The notes under the pieces: generated by a model | What the model was told of the DNA's origin: nothing | What the model saw: the letters and a program-made list of their open reading frames with translations, nothing else | Databases searched by the model: none | Shown here: positions 33,001 to 43,365 of the stretch, one piece after another | Layout: each line of letters opens with the position of its first letter | Position numbering within the stretch: position 1 is the stretch's first letter | DNA from: Mesostigma viride | Taxonomy: Eukaryota; Streptophyta; Mesostigmatophyceae; Mesostigmatales; Mesostigmataceae | Direction: 5' to 3' | NCBI GenBank assembly: GCA_009746045.1 | Contig: RPFO01000648.1 | Span: 1,589,920 to 1,653,919, forward strand | DNA length: 64,000 nt | Made by a program: the position numbers and the translations under genes

Positions 33001-34131
33001 TGGGATTCTATCATGATGGATTTTGTAGGACCTTTTAGAAAGAATGATAGGGGCAATGCCCAAATCCTTGTGTTCATAGATCGTTTTACTCGTATGTGCC
33101 ATCTTGTGCCGTGTCCTTTAGAACTCACCGCACGTGATTGCGCACGCCTATACCTCAATAATGTATATAGATATCATGGATTGAGTAGGCAGTTTATTAG
33201 TGATAAGGATAAATTATTTACCTCAGATTTTTGGCAGCAGTTTTTCGCTGCCATCGGTACCAAGGTTACCTACGGTACTGCCTACCACTCCTCCTCCTCT
33301 CATTTAGTAGAGCGTCTTAATAGAGTAGTAGAAGAAGCGCTTAGGCACTATGTTAATGGCTCGGGTAGTGATTGGGAGGATTATTTATGTTTGGTAGAGT
33401 TCTCCCTCAACAATTGTCCCCAAGCTGCGCATGGATATACGCCCTTCTTCTTAGATACTGGGAGACAGCCCCTTACCCCTACCTCTCTCTTAGCTAGTCC
33501 TCTACGGGACAAGGATGATGTGTCCCGAGATACTGTAGAAGGTGTACAGTCCTTACTAGATAGAATGAAAACTGCTCATGACCACGCGATCTCAGGGTAT
33601 CAAAAAGCTCAGGCTAAGTACCTTGCTAGGTTGCGTGCCTCCTTAGATAGACGAGCACCTGAGATAGAAGTAGGAGATCTAGTATTAGTAGAAGGCCCCC
33701 GTGTTGGCCGTTTTGCTCATAAGTTTGAAGCAGAACTGAAGGTCAAACTTAGGCCTGCCTTCTTAGGACCCTTCCATGTGTTGTCTAGGGTAGGAAATTT
33801 CTTGTATAAAGTCGATATCCCTACCTCTTGGCAAACGCATTCAAACACCTTCCATAGGAGCCAGCTTAAACTGTACCACCCTAGTACGTTCGCTGGCAGG
33901 GAGTTAGCGCCTGCCCCTTTAGAGCATAATCCTGACACTGGGGAAGTAGAAGACGAAGTAGAAAGCATCGTGGCCCATCGAGATATCAAAAAGGGCCGCG
34001 GTACCCAGCGTCAGTATAAAGTGAAGTGGATGTATGCTCGTAGTGAAGTAGATAAGGTTTGGTATACGGAGAGTGAGCTAGATGGGTGTAGTCGCCTGCT
34101 GCAGGAATATAAAACCCTGCACAAGCTCTAG
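30000..34131 (+). pseudogene. pol: Pol of gypsy-2: protease, RT, RNase H, integrase, chromodomain; four small deletions
   Basis: The frame is one base back from gag, fitting -1 frameshifting on the G8 run at 29980-29990. Protease has LVDSGAASSFVSEALV (about 30216). RT, RNase H, integrase and chromodomain motifs are as in gypsy-1 pol. Relative to gypsy-1 one base is missing near 31368 (before the YLDD box), near 31707 and in the G7 run near 32452, and two bases near 32536. The protein is therefore interrupted between protease/RT, RNase H and integrase segments. Confidence 0.93.
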
Positions 34132-34207
34132 TCGTAGGCCTTCTCCTCTCTTATGTTATGTCTGCTGTCGACGGGTGGTTGGTTGTCCCCTCCCCTCCGC
34201 AGCCGTC

Positions 34208-36516
34208 ATGACAGAGCCTACCCCTCCGGCTGAGAGCCCGCTGCCGTCCCTGCCCCTACCGGACCCTGAGCTGTATTTCGAGGCCCTTCCGGGCCGTTGG
34301 GTGTCGCGATCATGTTACCGGGGTGGCGTTGTGCAGCCGGCCCTTCAGGCCCAACATGCGAGCTTAGTCAGGGCGGCCCTCTTCGGGGTCACGTGGTATG
34401 GTCCTTCCCCTGATGAGCCGCACCAGCTTGTCCTGCACGGGTTCGATGATGCCGGACACTGTTTGTTGGGGTGTGGTTCCAGCTGTCCCGCCTTGGGGCA
34501 GATAGATGCGGTTCTCCGGTGTTGCCGTGTGTTCTCCTACCTCTCCACTCCTGTGGGCCGTACCTGCCTACGGGAGGTGTTCCCGTGGCTTCCAGCTGAG
34601 GGTGATGCTGAGGTAGACGAGAACCCCTGCGACCTTTTACGGGCCGTAGAGTTCATGGAGATAGCTGATCAGTCGGCGGGACTAGCGGTTAGTGGTCCTA
34701 CCCCTTCGGGCGCCCCAGCCGAGGTACATTATACTCCAGATTATTCTGCCTCGAGCGCTGCGTCCGCCTCCTCGGCGTCTGTTCCTCCCTCTCCGGTCCC
34801 GTCGTCCCCTCGGTCGACCCGGGATGTCGCAGTGGAGCCTACCCCTTCGGGTTTGCCTGATCCTCTTTCGGCGACGGTCTCGGCTATGCAGGCTCAGATC
34901 CAGTCTTTGACCACGGCGTTTGGGGCCTTCCTTGCGGCCCAGGCGCAGGTCCCGGCCACGCCGGCTGGATCCGCGCCCCTACCCCTTCTGTCGCCCCGGC
35001 GACTACGGCTTCGCCCGCGCCCCCGCCTGCGCCCGCGGTCGCTGTGGTTCCGGCGGCTCCTGCGACTCCTGCTGCCTCTGCGCCTGTACCGCTGTACCTG
35101 CGCCTACGCGGGAGTCTCCTGCCCCTGTTAGCTCGCCCTCCGTCGCTGCTTCCGAGCCTCCTCCCGCTCAGGCGCAGACGTCGCGGGGTTTCTTTGGCGA
35201 TACTAGCGGCTTCCCAGACTTTGGGAGGGTGGTCCTCCGCAGAGGATTCCGGTTCCTGACTGGGGCCTGGATGGTAGTCAATCTTATGCAGGACTGCCTG
35301 TCCCTACGGGCCCCATTTTTAACATGTGGCCTGAGGGTGCACCGGCAACGGAGACCGGCGCGCCTGCGTCGTTGGCGGGTCCGTCACGGCCCTCTCTGGC
35401 TTCAGGTCCGGCGCGACCTCCTGTTTTACCAGTGCCCCCTGCGTCGGTGTCGGCTCCTGCCCCTGCGTCAGCCCCTGCTCCGGTCCCTCCTCCTTCGGCC
35501 TCGCGGTCTTGGCCGCGGTTGTTCGGTCCACCGGTCAGGATCCTCGCGCCACCCGCGCTGCCGATTCCCTCAGGGAGTTGTCCCAGGGTGATCGGGACAG
35601 GGCTCCTTCTGTGGTGCACGCGACGCCGGAGTCGCGTGACACGCCCATTCCGGGGTATGGTATGTCCGCACTCGCCTGCCGACAGTGTGACCTGCCGCGC
35701 GCCTCTGCTGAGCTTGCCATCTCTCCCATGTCCTATGGGTTCTCCCAGGTGTGTCGGGCGCCCCGGGATCGTGGCCTACCCATTGAGACTGATCGGCCTC
35801 CGTTCGACATGGTTATTTTAGCTGATCCGGTGTTCGAGGGTGAGATCCTGGTCCGGCGCGTCCTGTATCGCTGGGCGAGGCGCCACAACGACTTGGACAC
35901 CTACGGTGGGTTTCAGTGGGCTTACCCTCCCCCTCTGGGCATTATGGCTTCGGATGCCCTTACAGTAGAGTTTCCTGCGGTGCCGGGTGCGGCGTACACT
36001 ACGGTCCTCCAGCCCATCCTTGAGTGGGATGCCCGCCGCCCGGCGCCTATCCCGGGCCAGGGTCTAGACTCCCGCGGTCACCCTCCTCCTCGTGCCAGCG
36101 ACTACCTAGAGACATTCGGGTCGCGACAGTGTGTTCGTCGGTGGCGCTCCCGCGAGGTTCGGCACATCCGGTTGTGGCCGTCCAACGTGGAGCCCCTGGT
36201 GGACCTGTTCTTCCCGACGGGTATGCGCCCTCGGATTCGGTATCATCGCCTCCTCCTGCGGGCCCTTTGCCTGATCGCGGTAGAGCCTTTCCTTCGCCTC
36301 TTTGCCTGTGGCTTCCTGGACTGGGCCCGTGGCCAGGTCGTTCTTACTCAGCATAGGTATTACTGGGCCTTTCTGGGCCTTTTTCCTGACGGCGTGTGGG
36401 CCGATGTTTTCCTCACCGTAGATAGGCATGACAATGTTGAGGATGTGGCCCATTACCAGGCCTACCTGGATGTCCTGCTGGCCTCCCGTGGTACCTACCA
36501 GACGGATGGCCATTAG
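34208..36516 (+). pseudogene. ORF3 of gypsy-2, unknown protein downstream of pol, frameshifted in its linker
   Basis: It begins MTEPTPPAESPLPSLPLPDP and overlaps nothing of pol, whose stop lies 77 bases upstream. The N-terminal region matches gypsy-1 ORF3. The frame is lost in the GC-rich Pro/Ala linker near 34970 and is regained by 35509. The C-terminal region (MSALACRQCDLP at 35661 to YQTDGH at 36516) is intact. Both copies keep N- and C-terminal regions closely similar while the linker varies, which argues for a real protein. No family is recognised. Confidence 0.7.
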
Positions 36517-36888
36517 ATAGAGGGCCTTAGGCCCGACCTGAGGGTGTTGTCCCTCCGGTATGTAGAGTCGCCTTCATATTCTGGCCAGTTGGTTGGCTGT
36601 TCTTGGTCCTTGGCGCTGATGTGTTTACTCTGTGTGTCCTGCCCAGTGCCGTCCCCCCCCGGCCAGGACTCCGTTCCAGGCAGTTAGGGGAACCTACCAC
36701 CAGGCTTGGTGCTGGCTAACCCTACACCACCCGGCGTGGTGGTGGAGACCGTGTGAACTATTGGTGCTTTGTATCTGGGATGGTCTATCGATTGTGTTGG
36801 TGTGTGCTGGGTGCATTAGGTTTTTCCTACCCCTTCGTTTCCTCCCTGTGCGTAGGGAGAGGGCTCCCTACCTTTGTGGGGGGGGAGG
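36517..36888 (+). other. 3' untranslated region and polypurine tract of gypsy-2
   Basis: Non-coding. It ends in a G-rich tract (about 36877-36888) immediately before the 3' LTR. Confidence 0.75.
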
Positions 36889-39359
36889 TGTTACGTCGCG
36901 TAACAATTCGTTGTAGTTACGGACGTAAATTAGGTCCTTTGCCTCGGTTGTCCCTAGGTTTACGTTTAGGCTCCTACCGGGACATTATTGTCCTCGTAAC
37001 AGTACCGTGGTACATTGGGTGCCGTTGGGCGCCGCGCCGCGTACTTTACTAGTGGTCCTGATCCTGTGGTAGAATGTAGTGGACCAGCGTGCATCAGTAG
37101 ATTTAGTGGACCAGCGTGCACCTGTAGGCGAGGGCCATGTCGGCCCGAGCGTGTTGGACCGTTGGTGACCATTTATGCGCGTTCTACCCCTTTGTGTGTG
37201 CACTCGGCGTGTGTTAAGGGGAGGGTCCCATAGAAATATATCAAAACTTACCCCCCCTAATAACTACAGAAATGCAACTGACAACCACTGAATGATGTTT
37301 GGGGACCATAAACATGATGTTTGGGCATGCATACCACCACTTGTTGGGGGTACTACCCCCAGCCATACACCGGCTATGAGCTAAAAATAGAAAAAAACGC
37401 TGTCCGGGGCACATCTTGCCCAGAACAGTGGGAGAACCAGTTGCATGAAAAAAGCACACCCCATATAAAAATGTCATGGGACATTGTTTCTACCTAATTG
37501 GATCAACAAAATCAGCACATCCCTTTGAGTTATTAATTTTTGGGCCAAAAATACGCTTTTTTAGGCGGGGCGTCCCCATACACACTCATAACACATCAAT
37601 TAGGCCTGAAAAGCACAAGTCAAATTCTGTCATGACCATAGAAGCCACTGTCAAAGTTTGGTGGCATTCTGAGCTCAGCTGTAGCAGTTATTAATTTTGG
37701 CAGTTGGCCACCTGTGCAGACGCTAAGGAAGGCATTAGTGAGTATTAAGGCACACTAACACTTCCTACGCCATCCAAAAGGCTCCTGACCATGCCCAATT
37801 CGACCACCATGTACAAGGAGGTGGCTGGGCACGTCATGTGCCCTTGCCTTACCTCGACACGGGCAACCTGTTGCGTGTGTGCACAACAATGAGGCAGGTA
37901 GCTCTACATGCCTAGCCAACACTTCTAAAGCATATTCCAGGTTTATGGTGTGGGCATCATCCCAAAACCAAGCTCAAACACACCCTAGAAAGCCATATCC
38001 ACTAATTGCCCAACAAGGGTAACAACAGACAGTCCACAGAGAAAGCAGAATTATCATACATGCTGCTTGCCAAGGCTTCTTACCATCGTTACCTTGGCTT
38101 GCTAGCAGATGAATTAGGGCTCTCCCATTTTAGTGGGAGAAAGGCCAACAAGACAACGATGACCCCTACCTACGTGCAGTTCCACCCATGCAGTATGCCC
38201 CTCAGAAAAACCACTGCCACCTTTCTTTCCAGCGCAATTGTTTGCCAAGAAACAAACTCAAGCTTGTGAGCCTCTAACCACAATGAAGCCTCTGCTAAGA
38301 AAGGCCGCGTCAAGATTCACACAAAACTGAGTGCTGTTAGCAATCTCCTTCCAAGAAACCACTCAGCGAATCCCTGACAACTTGACGATATGCCACGGTC
38401 ACGCTTTGACACATCCCAGCCATGCAACGTACATAAAAACCACTGAAAGGTGCCAGGAATCTGGCGATGCGCAGCACGGAATGGCATTATACCTGGCGCT
38501 AACTGCATGGAAAGAAGCCGAAAAATTGCGTTGATAACCCATAAAGGAAGCGAAACATTCATAGGGTCACGTTGATCACATGATCGTACCATTACCGGAA
38601 TTGTCCTTCGCCCAGCGGCGCAAGAAAGAACAACCTTCCATGGAATAATAAGACGCGCATCCCGCGAGCCTGGAGAGTGTCTTACCGATCATGACGGAAA
38701 TCTTGCCGAAACCCAGCAAATTTTTTAAAGCTTTACCAATAACGATTTAAACGCATCCTTGACGCTAGGTAAAGCCCATAAAACCTGACAATCACCGCCG
38801 CCAGCGTGCATTCTAATTTATTCCTCTCGACGAAAACATCAGATTGGACCCCCGTGGCGATGGTCATCAATAAAATCATCGACACTGCAAAAAACGCGAA
38901 CTCCGCTACGAAGTAGTATCATTTACTCATCGTCTTTGAGATTCGCTCAGTTTCTCTGCATTCCGCGAGCTATCTTTTTCTACTCTGCCTGAAAGCACGT
39001 CGCCATGGCCAGCTCCGGTAGGGGTGCGCGCCCCGTGCACCACTTTTTCACGGTACGGACGGGTACCGCGAATTTTTCGGCGCCAAAATATTCGCGCCGG
39101 GACCGTCCCCTTAAGTGAATTGACACATTTAGGCTTGGGTCACGGCAGTGTAGTTGTGTTTCCTTCCTCTATTCCTGGAGTAAACGGGTTTTAATAAATG
39201 GTTGTATGGCGTATTATAGCAACACTTACGTTAATGCATTGAGATCAGCTCCGTCACGTTCGTCTTTCGCCAGAGGGTTAAGTAGAGGAGGCCTGACCAG
39301 TTTAGGTAGTATCAGGCCCATTAGAGGTAGAGGTGGAAGTAGATATCCGCGGCGTAACA
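36889..39359 (+). repeat. 3' LTR of gypsy-2, interrupted by a TTAA element
   Basis: LTR halves 36889-37217 and 39115-39359 rejoin at TTAA to give the same sequence as the 5' LTR. Confidence 0.93.
37218..39110. mobile_element. Non-autonomous DNA element flanked by TTAA (1893 bp)
   Basis: TTAA at 37214-37217 and 39111-39114 flanks it, while the 5' LTR has a single TTAA at that place. Ends are GGGGAGGGTCCC and, inverted, GGGGACGGTCCC, a 12-bp TIR with one mismatch. TTAA targeting with G/C-rich short TIRs is characteristic of piggyBac-type elements. It contains no transposase frame and no other feature that I can support. Confidence 0.75.
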
Positions 39360-39364
39360 ATAGG
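39360..39364. repeat. Right target-site duplication of gypsy-2 (ATAGG)
   Basis: Matches 26631-26635. The fibre gene resumes in frame. Confidence 0.93.
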
Positions 39365-40280
39365 GCGGATCGACCAGCCGACCGAGAGTTACTGGAGAAC
39401 GACCGCGCCTTACCAGACGTGGGTAGTCGTTGGCGACGGCGGTGTGCCGCCTCTAAAGATAGGGATCAAGAACACAACGCCGTGGGCTTATCAACGGAAA
39501 CTGCCCATCTCGTGGAAAGTCGACGATGTCGCGTTAACCGACGCCGCGGGTAGTTTCCAGCTTGACGTGGACGGGGGACTGCGCGGAGAGGACGCGGTTA
39601 CGTGCGCGTTGACGTCGGCGGATCATGGGAAACTCGTGTCGGCCGATGTGACGATCTACAATGACGCGACGATGACGACGTCTACTACCCAGCGAAAAAT
39701 GGCTGTTGTGGGCTTAGTGAAGACAGACCCGCTCGTCCCAGCGATTCGAACACCCAGCCATTACTTCACGACGACAAGACCGGCGAGGATCGGCGTGCAG
39801 ATGTACGCAGACCATTCCACGGGATGGGGCGACGGCGCGCAGACGCCCGCAAATTACGAGATCGTCGCGGACGGGTCCGTGATCGGATCCGTGACCGGCG
39901 CCGGGTTTTTGGACTATCTTCTGCCACACTCGTCGCAGGAGACGGTCCAAATCACGCCTCGTTTCTCGTGTCCTCGCGACGCCCCGCACTTGACCGGAGA
40001 GACCGTGACGGTAAGCGGACCGTCCAAGACGTTCCATAGCCTCCTGCATTTCTCGCGAGATCCCGCTACGACTTTGCAGCCGACACACGACAAGTACGAG
40101 TTCACGCCCGATCCCGCGAGTTTTTACGGGCTGGCCGCGAACGATGTCACACCTCCTGAGAAGTGCGTCGTGTTCAGCGACCAGGAAATCGACGGTCCGT
40201 TTGTCCTGTGTTTCGAAATGATCGTCCCGTCCGGCACCGCATTCGTCTCGCTCTCGGATCACAACGACATAACGGGAAAG

Positions 40281-40925
40281 TGTTAGAAATTTGGTTGATT
40301 CCTTGGTCGTCAAGACTGCTTGAGACAATTGATAGACGATTTATTCATTTCATATTTAGGTTACGGACTGCCACCGTTTGACCGCCAAAGCCATGGTGCG
40401 GTTCCCGGGTGGGGACCATTATCGTCCATAGCTGACAGCTAGGACAGGTAAGGTGAAGGCATCGAGCACAAACATCGTGCCTATATCCACCAAAGGTGGC
40501 GGCTATGCGCAAGACAATAACTTAACGACTTAACTTCAGAGTCGTACATTCTAGAAGTCTTGCTAACATGCCAGCGCATTAAGTACGGGGCATCTAGTAA
40601 CTCGTGTCGGTAGAAATATCCAACACGGAATAGTGGGCCGAGGATGGTACCGTCGGCACCTACAGTGCGTTAAGTCTTGTGCCGGAAATAGTACAACTTC
40701 GGCATACAATAACTTTCGCTGTACGGCACTATTTCTAGTGCTATAAACTGTGCCGTAATTATCACGGCAAGCCCTTCCTAACCTATTTAATTATCGGCCT
40801 GAAATACGGTAGGCGGGTGCGATTAATAATGACGCAACCCTAATTAGTCCTCCGTTTACAACATGACGGCCAGAATTAAATATAAACAGGTAGTTGGGCA
40901 CATAGGGTAAAATATACCCTTGACA
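40281..40925 (-). repeat. Left LTR (3' LTR in element orientation) of the short element
   Basis: 645 bp, TGTTAGAAAT ... CCCTTGACA on the plus strand. By eye identical to 41704-42348. Confidence 0.9.
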
Positions 40926-41703
40926 CCCCCCTTGCTCAACTAGCCAGTACTATGGTATAATCCAATGGTTGTAACTTTCCCTTCAGCTTAGGTAGGGTGT
41001 ATAGCCCCCCTTACTTGGGATAACATTCCATGGTGAACCATTGCAACAAAAACTGGAGCTTAGGCGAGGTTAACACTTGTGCTTTTGGACATGGGGATTA
41101 GCAACAAAAAACCCGAATGTGTGCTTTTGAATACAGGGCTTAGCATCAGAACCCGATGACATGAACCGGAACAAAAAATCCCGATTTCCTTAACTCGTGG
41201 ATGGCACTGGCTTCTCGGCTCTGGGCTCCTGCGCACTTGGCTTCTCGGCTCTGCGGCACTTGGCTTCTCGGCAGCTGGGCTCCTGCGCACTTGGCTTCTC
41301 GGCCTTCACAAAAATTCGAGTCATAGAATGCAGGCGGATACCGCGCCTGGCCGACATGATCACCCAGCAAAAAATGAAATTTCACAAAGAGGGCTGCGAA
41401 TTCGCCTCCGCCGCGATTTGAACTTGAGCTCGTGTATGGCTCTAGCTTCAGCAGCATTTGGCATGAGTGCCGCGGCCACACTCTGGAATCTGGGGAAAAT
41501 TTCCTGGAATCTGGCAATATAAGGCCTGCGGTTGATCAGGCCGCGGCACTGGGCCAGTTCCTGGAATTACAATGCGGCTTGACGACAGCAACGCCGCGAA
41601 CCTCCGGACCATAATAATGCATGAAAATACATTACGTCTCTCGCCATTTTCAGGCGGGTCTCGCTAATTGACGTCCATAGGGTGAATTTGTGTAATGGCT
41701 TTG
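40926..41703. other. Interior of the short LTR element, with a Cys/Ser-type microrepeat
   Basis: No gene. Between about 41205 and 41310 the phrase 'gcacttggcttctcggc' recurs three to four times with 'ctgggctcctgc' between copies. Confidence 0.6.
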
Positions 41704-42348
41704 TGTTAGAAATTTGGTTGATTCCTTGGTCGTCAAGACTGCTTGAGACAATTGATAGACGATTTATTCATTTCATATTTAGGTTACGGACTGCCACCGT
41801 TTGACCGCCAAAGCCATGGTGCGGTTCCCGGGTGGGGACCATTATCGTCCATAGCTGACAGCTAGGACAGGTAAGGTGAAGGCATCGAGCACAAACATCG
41901 TGCCTATATCCACCAAAGGTGGCGGCTATGCGCAAGACAATAACTTAACGACTTAACTTCAGAGTCGTACATTCTAGAAGTCTTGCTAACATGCCAGCGC
42001 ATTAAGTACGGGGCATCTAGTAACTCGTGTCGGTAGAAATATCCAACACGGAATAGTGGGCCGAGGATGGTACCGTCGGCACCTACAGTGCGTTAAGTCT
42101 TGTGCCGGAAATAGTACAACTTCGGCATACAATAACTTTCGCTGTACGGCACTATTTCTAGTGCTATAAACTGTGCCGTAATTATCACGGCAAGCCCTTC
42201 CTAACCTATTTAATTATCGGCCTGAAATACGGTAGGCGGGTGCGATTAATAATGACGCAACCCTAATTAGTCCTCCGTTTACAACATGACGGCCAGAATT
42301 AAATATAAACAGGTAGTTGGGCACATAGGGTAAAATATACCCTTGACA
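41704..42348 (-). repeat. Right LTR (5' LTR in element orientation) of the short element
   Basis: 645 bp direct repeat of 40281-40925. The TG...CA ends are visible on both strands. Confidence 0.9.
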
Positions 42349-42638
42349 TGTACCACCCCGCTTTCACGGACGGTCACAACTGCTGGAGGAATCAAGGAGC
42401 AGCCGACAACTGGTGGTCGGTTTGTGGGATCAATATCGACAAGACGAACGGGAAGATCGGGCTATATCAAAACCGGAAGATCGCCACTGAGTATACACTC
42501 GACGCGACGTGGGCAAGTAAGACGATCTTCTGGATAGCGTTTAGGAGACGGTCCGATGGTTTAATTGATCGATACATCTCCTATTCCGCTCCCACTGGTC
42601 TGAGCAGTATGACTAAGCTAGCGAATTCCGTGACAGGC

Positions 42639-42643
42639 ATTTT
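42639..42643. repeat. Left target-site duplication of the copia element (ATTTT)
   Basis: ATTTT recurs at 48798-48802. The fibre frame is continuous when one copy and the element are removed. Confidence 0.9.
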
Positions 42644-42988
42644 AGTTAAAGCCCGACCGGCTCAGCTATGGCGGTCGGTCACGTTGAGCTTGGGATAAGG
42701 TGAACACAGAGAACTACCGTCGGAGCTGGCCCACCACTGGTTTATGTCTTAGCCAGCAAACCCTATCCGGTTAGCCGTAACCGTGGGACAAGCTAGCCGT
42801 CCGTACTGACCCGGATAAGGCCCCGGACTGGGGCCTAGGTGGCGCCGGCCCTAGGCGCCGCCCTTAGACCGGTCGCCCGCGTCGGACCGCCGGATTATAG
42901 CCGGCGGCTTAGCGGACGCTAGCGGGAGGCGTGCGGACGGACATGGGGAACTTAGAGCCAGATCCTAGGGCTCTAGAGTTACTCAACT
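42644..42988 (-). repeat. 3' LTR of the copia element (345 bp, in element orientation)
   Basis: Direct repeat of 48453-48797. One difference seen: ctagccg here against ctaaccg at 48602-48608. Confidence 0.93.
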
Positions 42989-43365
42989 CCGACATACTCT
43001 TTTGTTCTTTGATTAATTATCAAAATAATTACATCAAATGCAGACCATACAAAACCCTCTAAGGTAGGGAACTCAAGGGGGCCTCAAGGCCGTCAAAATC
43101 ACCACGGTATCGACCCGCGCCCTTGTGATCACACATGAATAGTGATGTAATAAGTATCGAGAAAAAAACAACTATGCCACCAGACAAAAGGTGACCCATT
43201 TATTAGGACCAGTGACCCGCCGACGGGCCCAAGGCACCGTCCAACGTGGCTAGGGTATGGTCAGGACAAGCAAAAAAACTACCACCATGATATTCGTGAA
43301 TGCTAGCAACACAGGGTGAGTTATGGCTGTATTCATAAAGCGCCCGAGCCGTAACCCTGTGTGGC
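42989..43365 (-). other. 3' untranslated region of the copia element
   Basis: Non-coding, between the RNase H stop and the 3' LTR. No strong purine tract directly adjoins the LTR. Confidence 0.6.

Larger units (their letters stand above)
26636..39359 (+). mobile_element. Gypsy-2, full-length Ty3/gypsy chromovirus inserted in the PLV fibre gene
   Basis: Order: 5' LTR, small Arg/Gly ORF, RNase H1-type hybrid-binding ORF, gag, pol (protease, RT, RNase H, integrase, chromodomain), ORF3, purine tract, 3' LTR. It is the same family as gypsy-1, nearly identical across pol, and lies in opposite orientation. Its 3' LTR holds a separate DNA element (37218-39110), whose removal leaves about 10.8 kb. 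Several one- or two-base deletions relative to gypsy-1 break gag and pol. Confidence 0.95.
40281..42348 (-). mobile_element. Short non-coding LTR element (LARD/TRIM-like, 2068 bp)
   Basis: Two apparently identical 645-bp LTRs flank a 778-bp interior with no pol or gag. A C run right after the left LTR (40926-40931), read on the minus strand, is a purine tract next to TGTCAAGGG, so the element is oriented leftward. Flanking 5-mers are gaaag and tgtac, so there is no matching target duplication, although fibre-gene phase fits a 5-bp one. It depends on another element for mobility. Confidence 0.75.

Noticed and set aside
34208..36516. Envelope gene of a retrovirus-like element
   Set aside because: No signal peptide, transmembrane segment or furin-type site is visible, so env is not supported.
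37218..39110. Possible coding gene or tRNA in the TTAA element
   Set aside because: Only short frames without motif and no cloverleaf that I can support.
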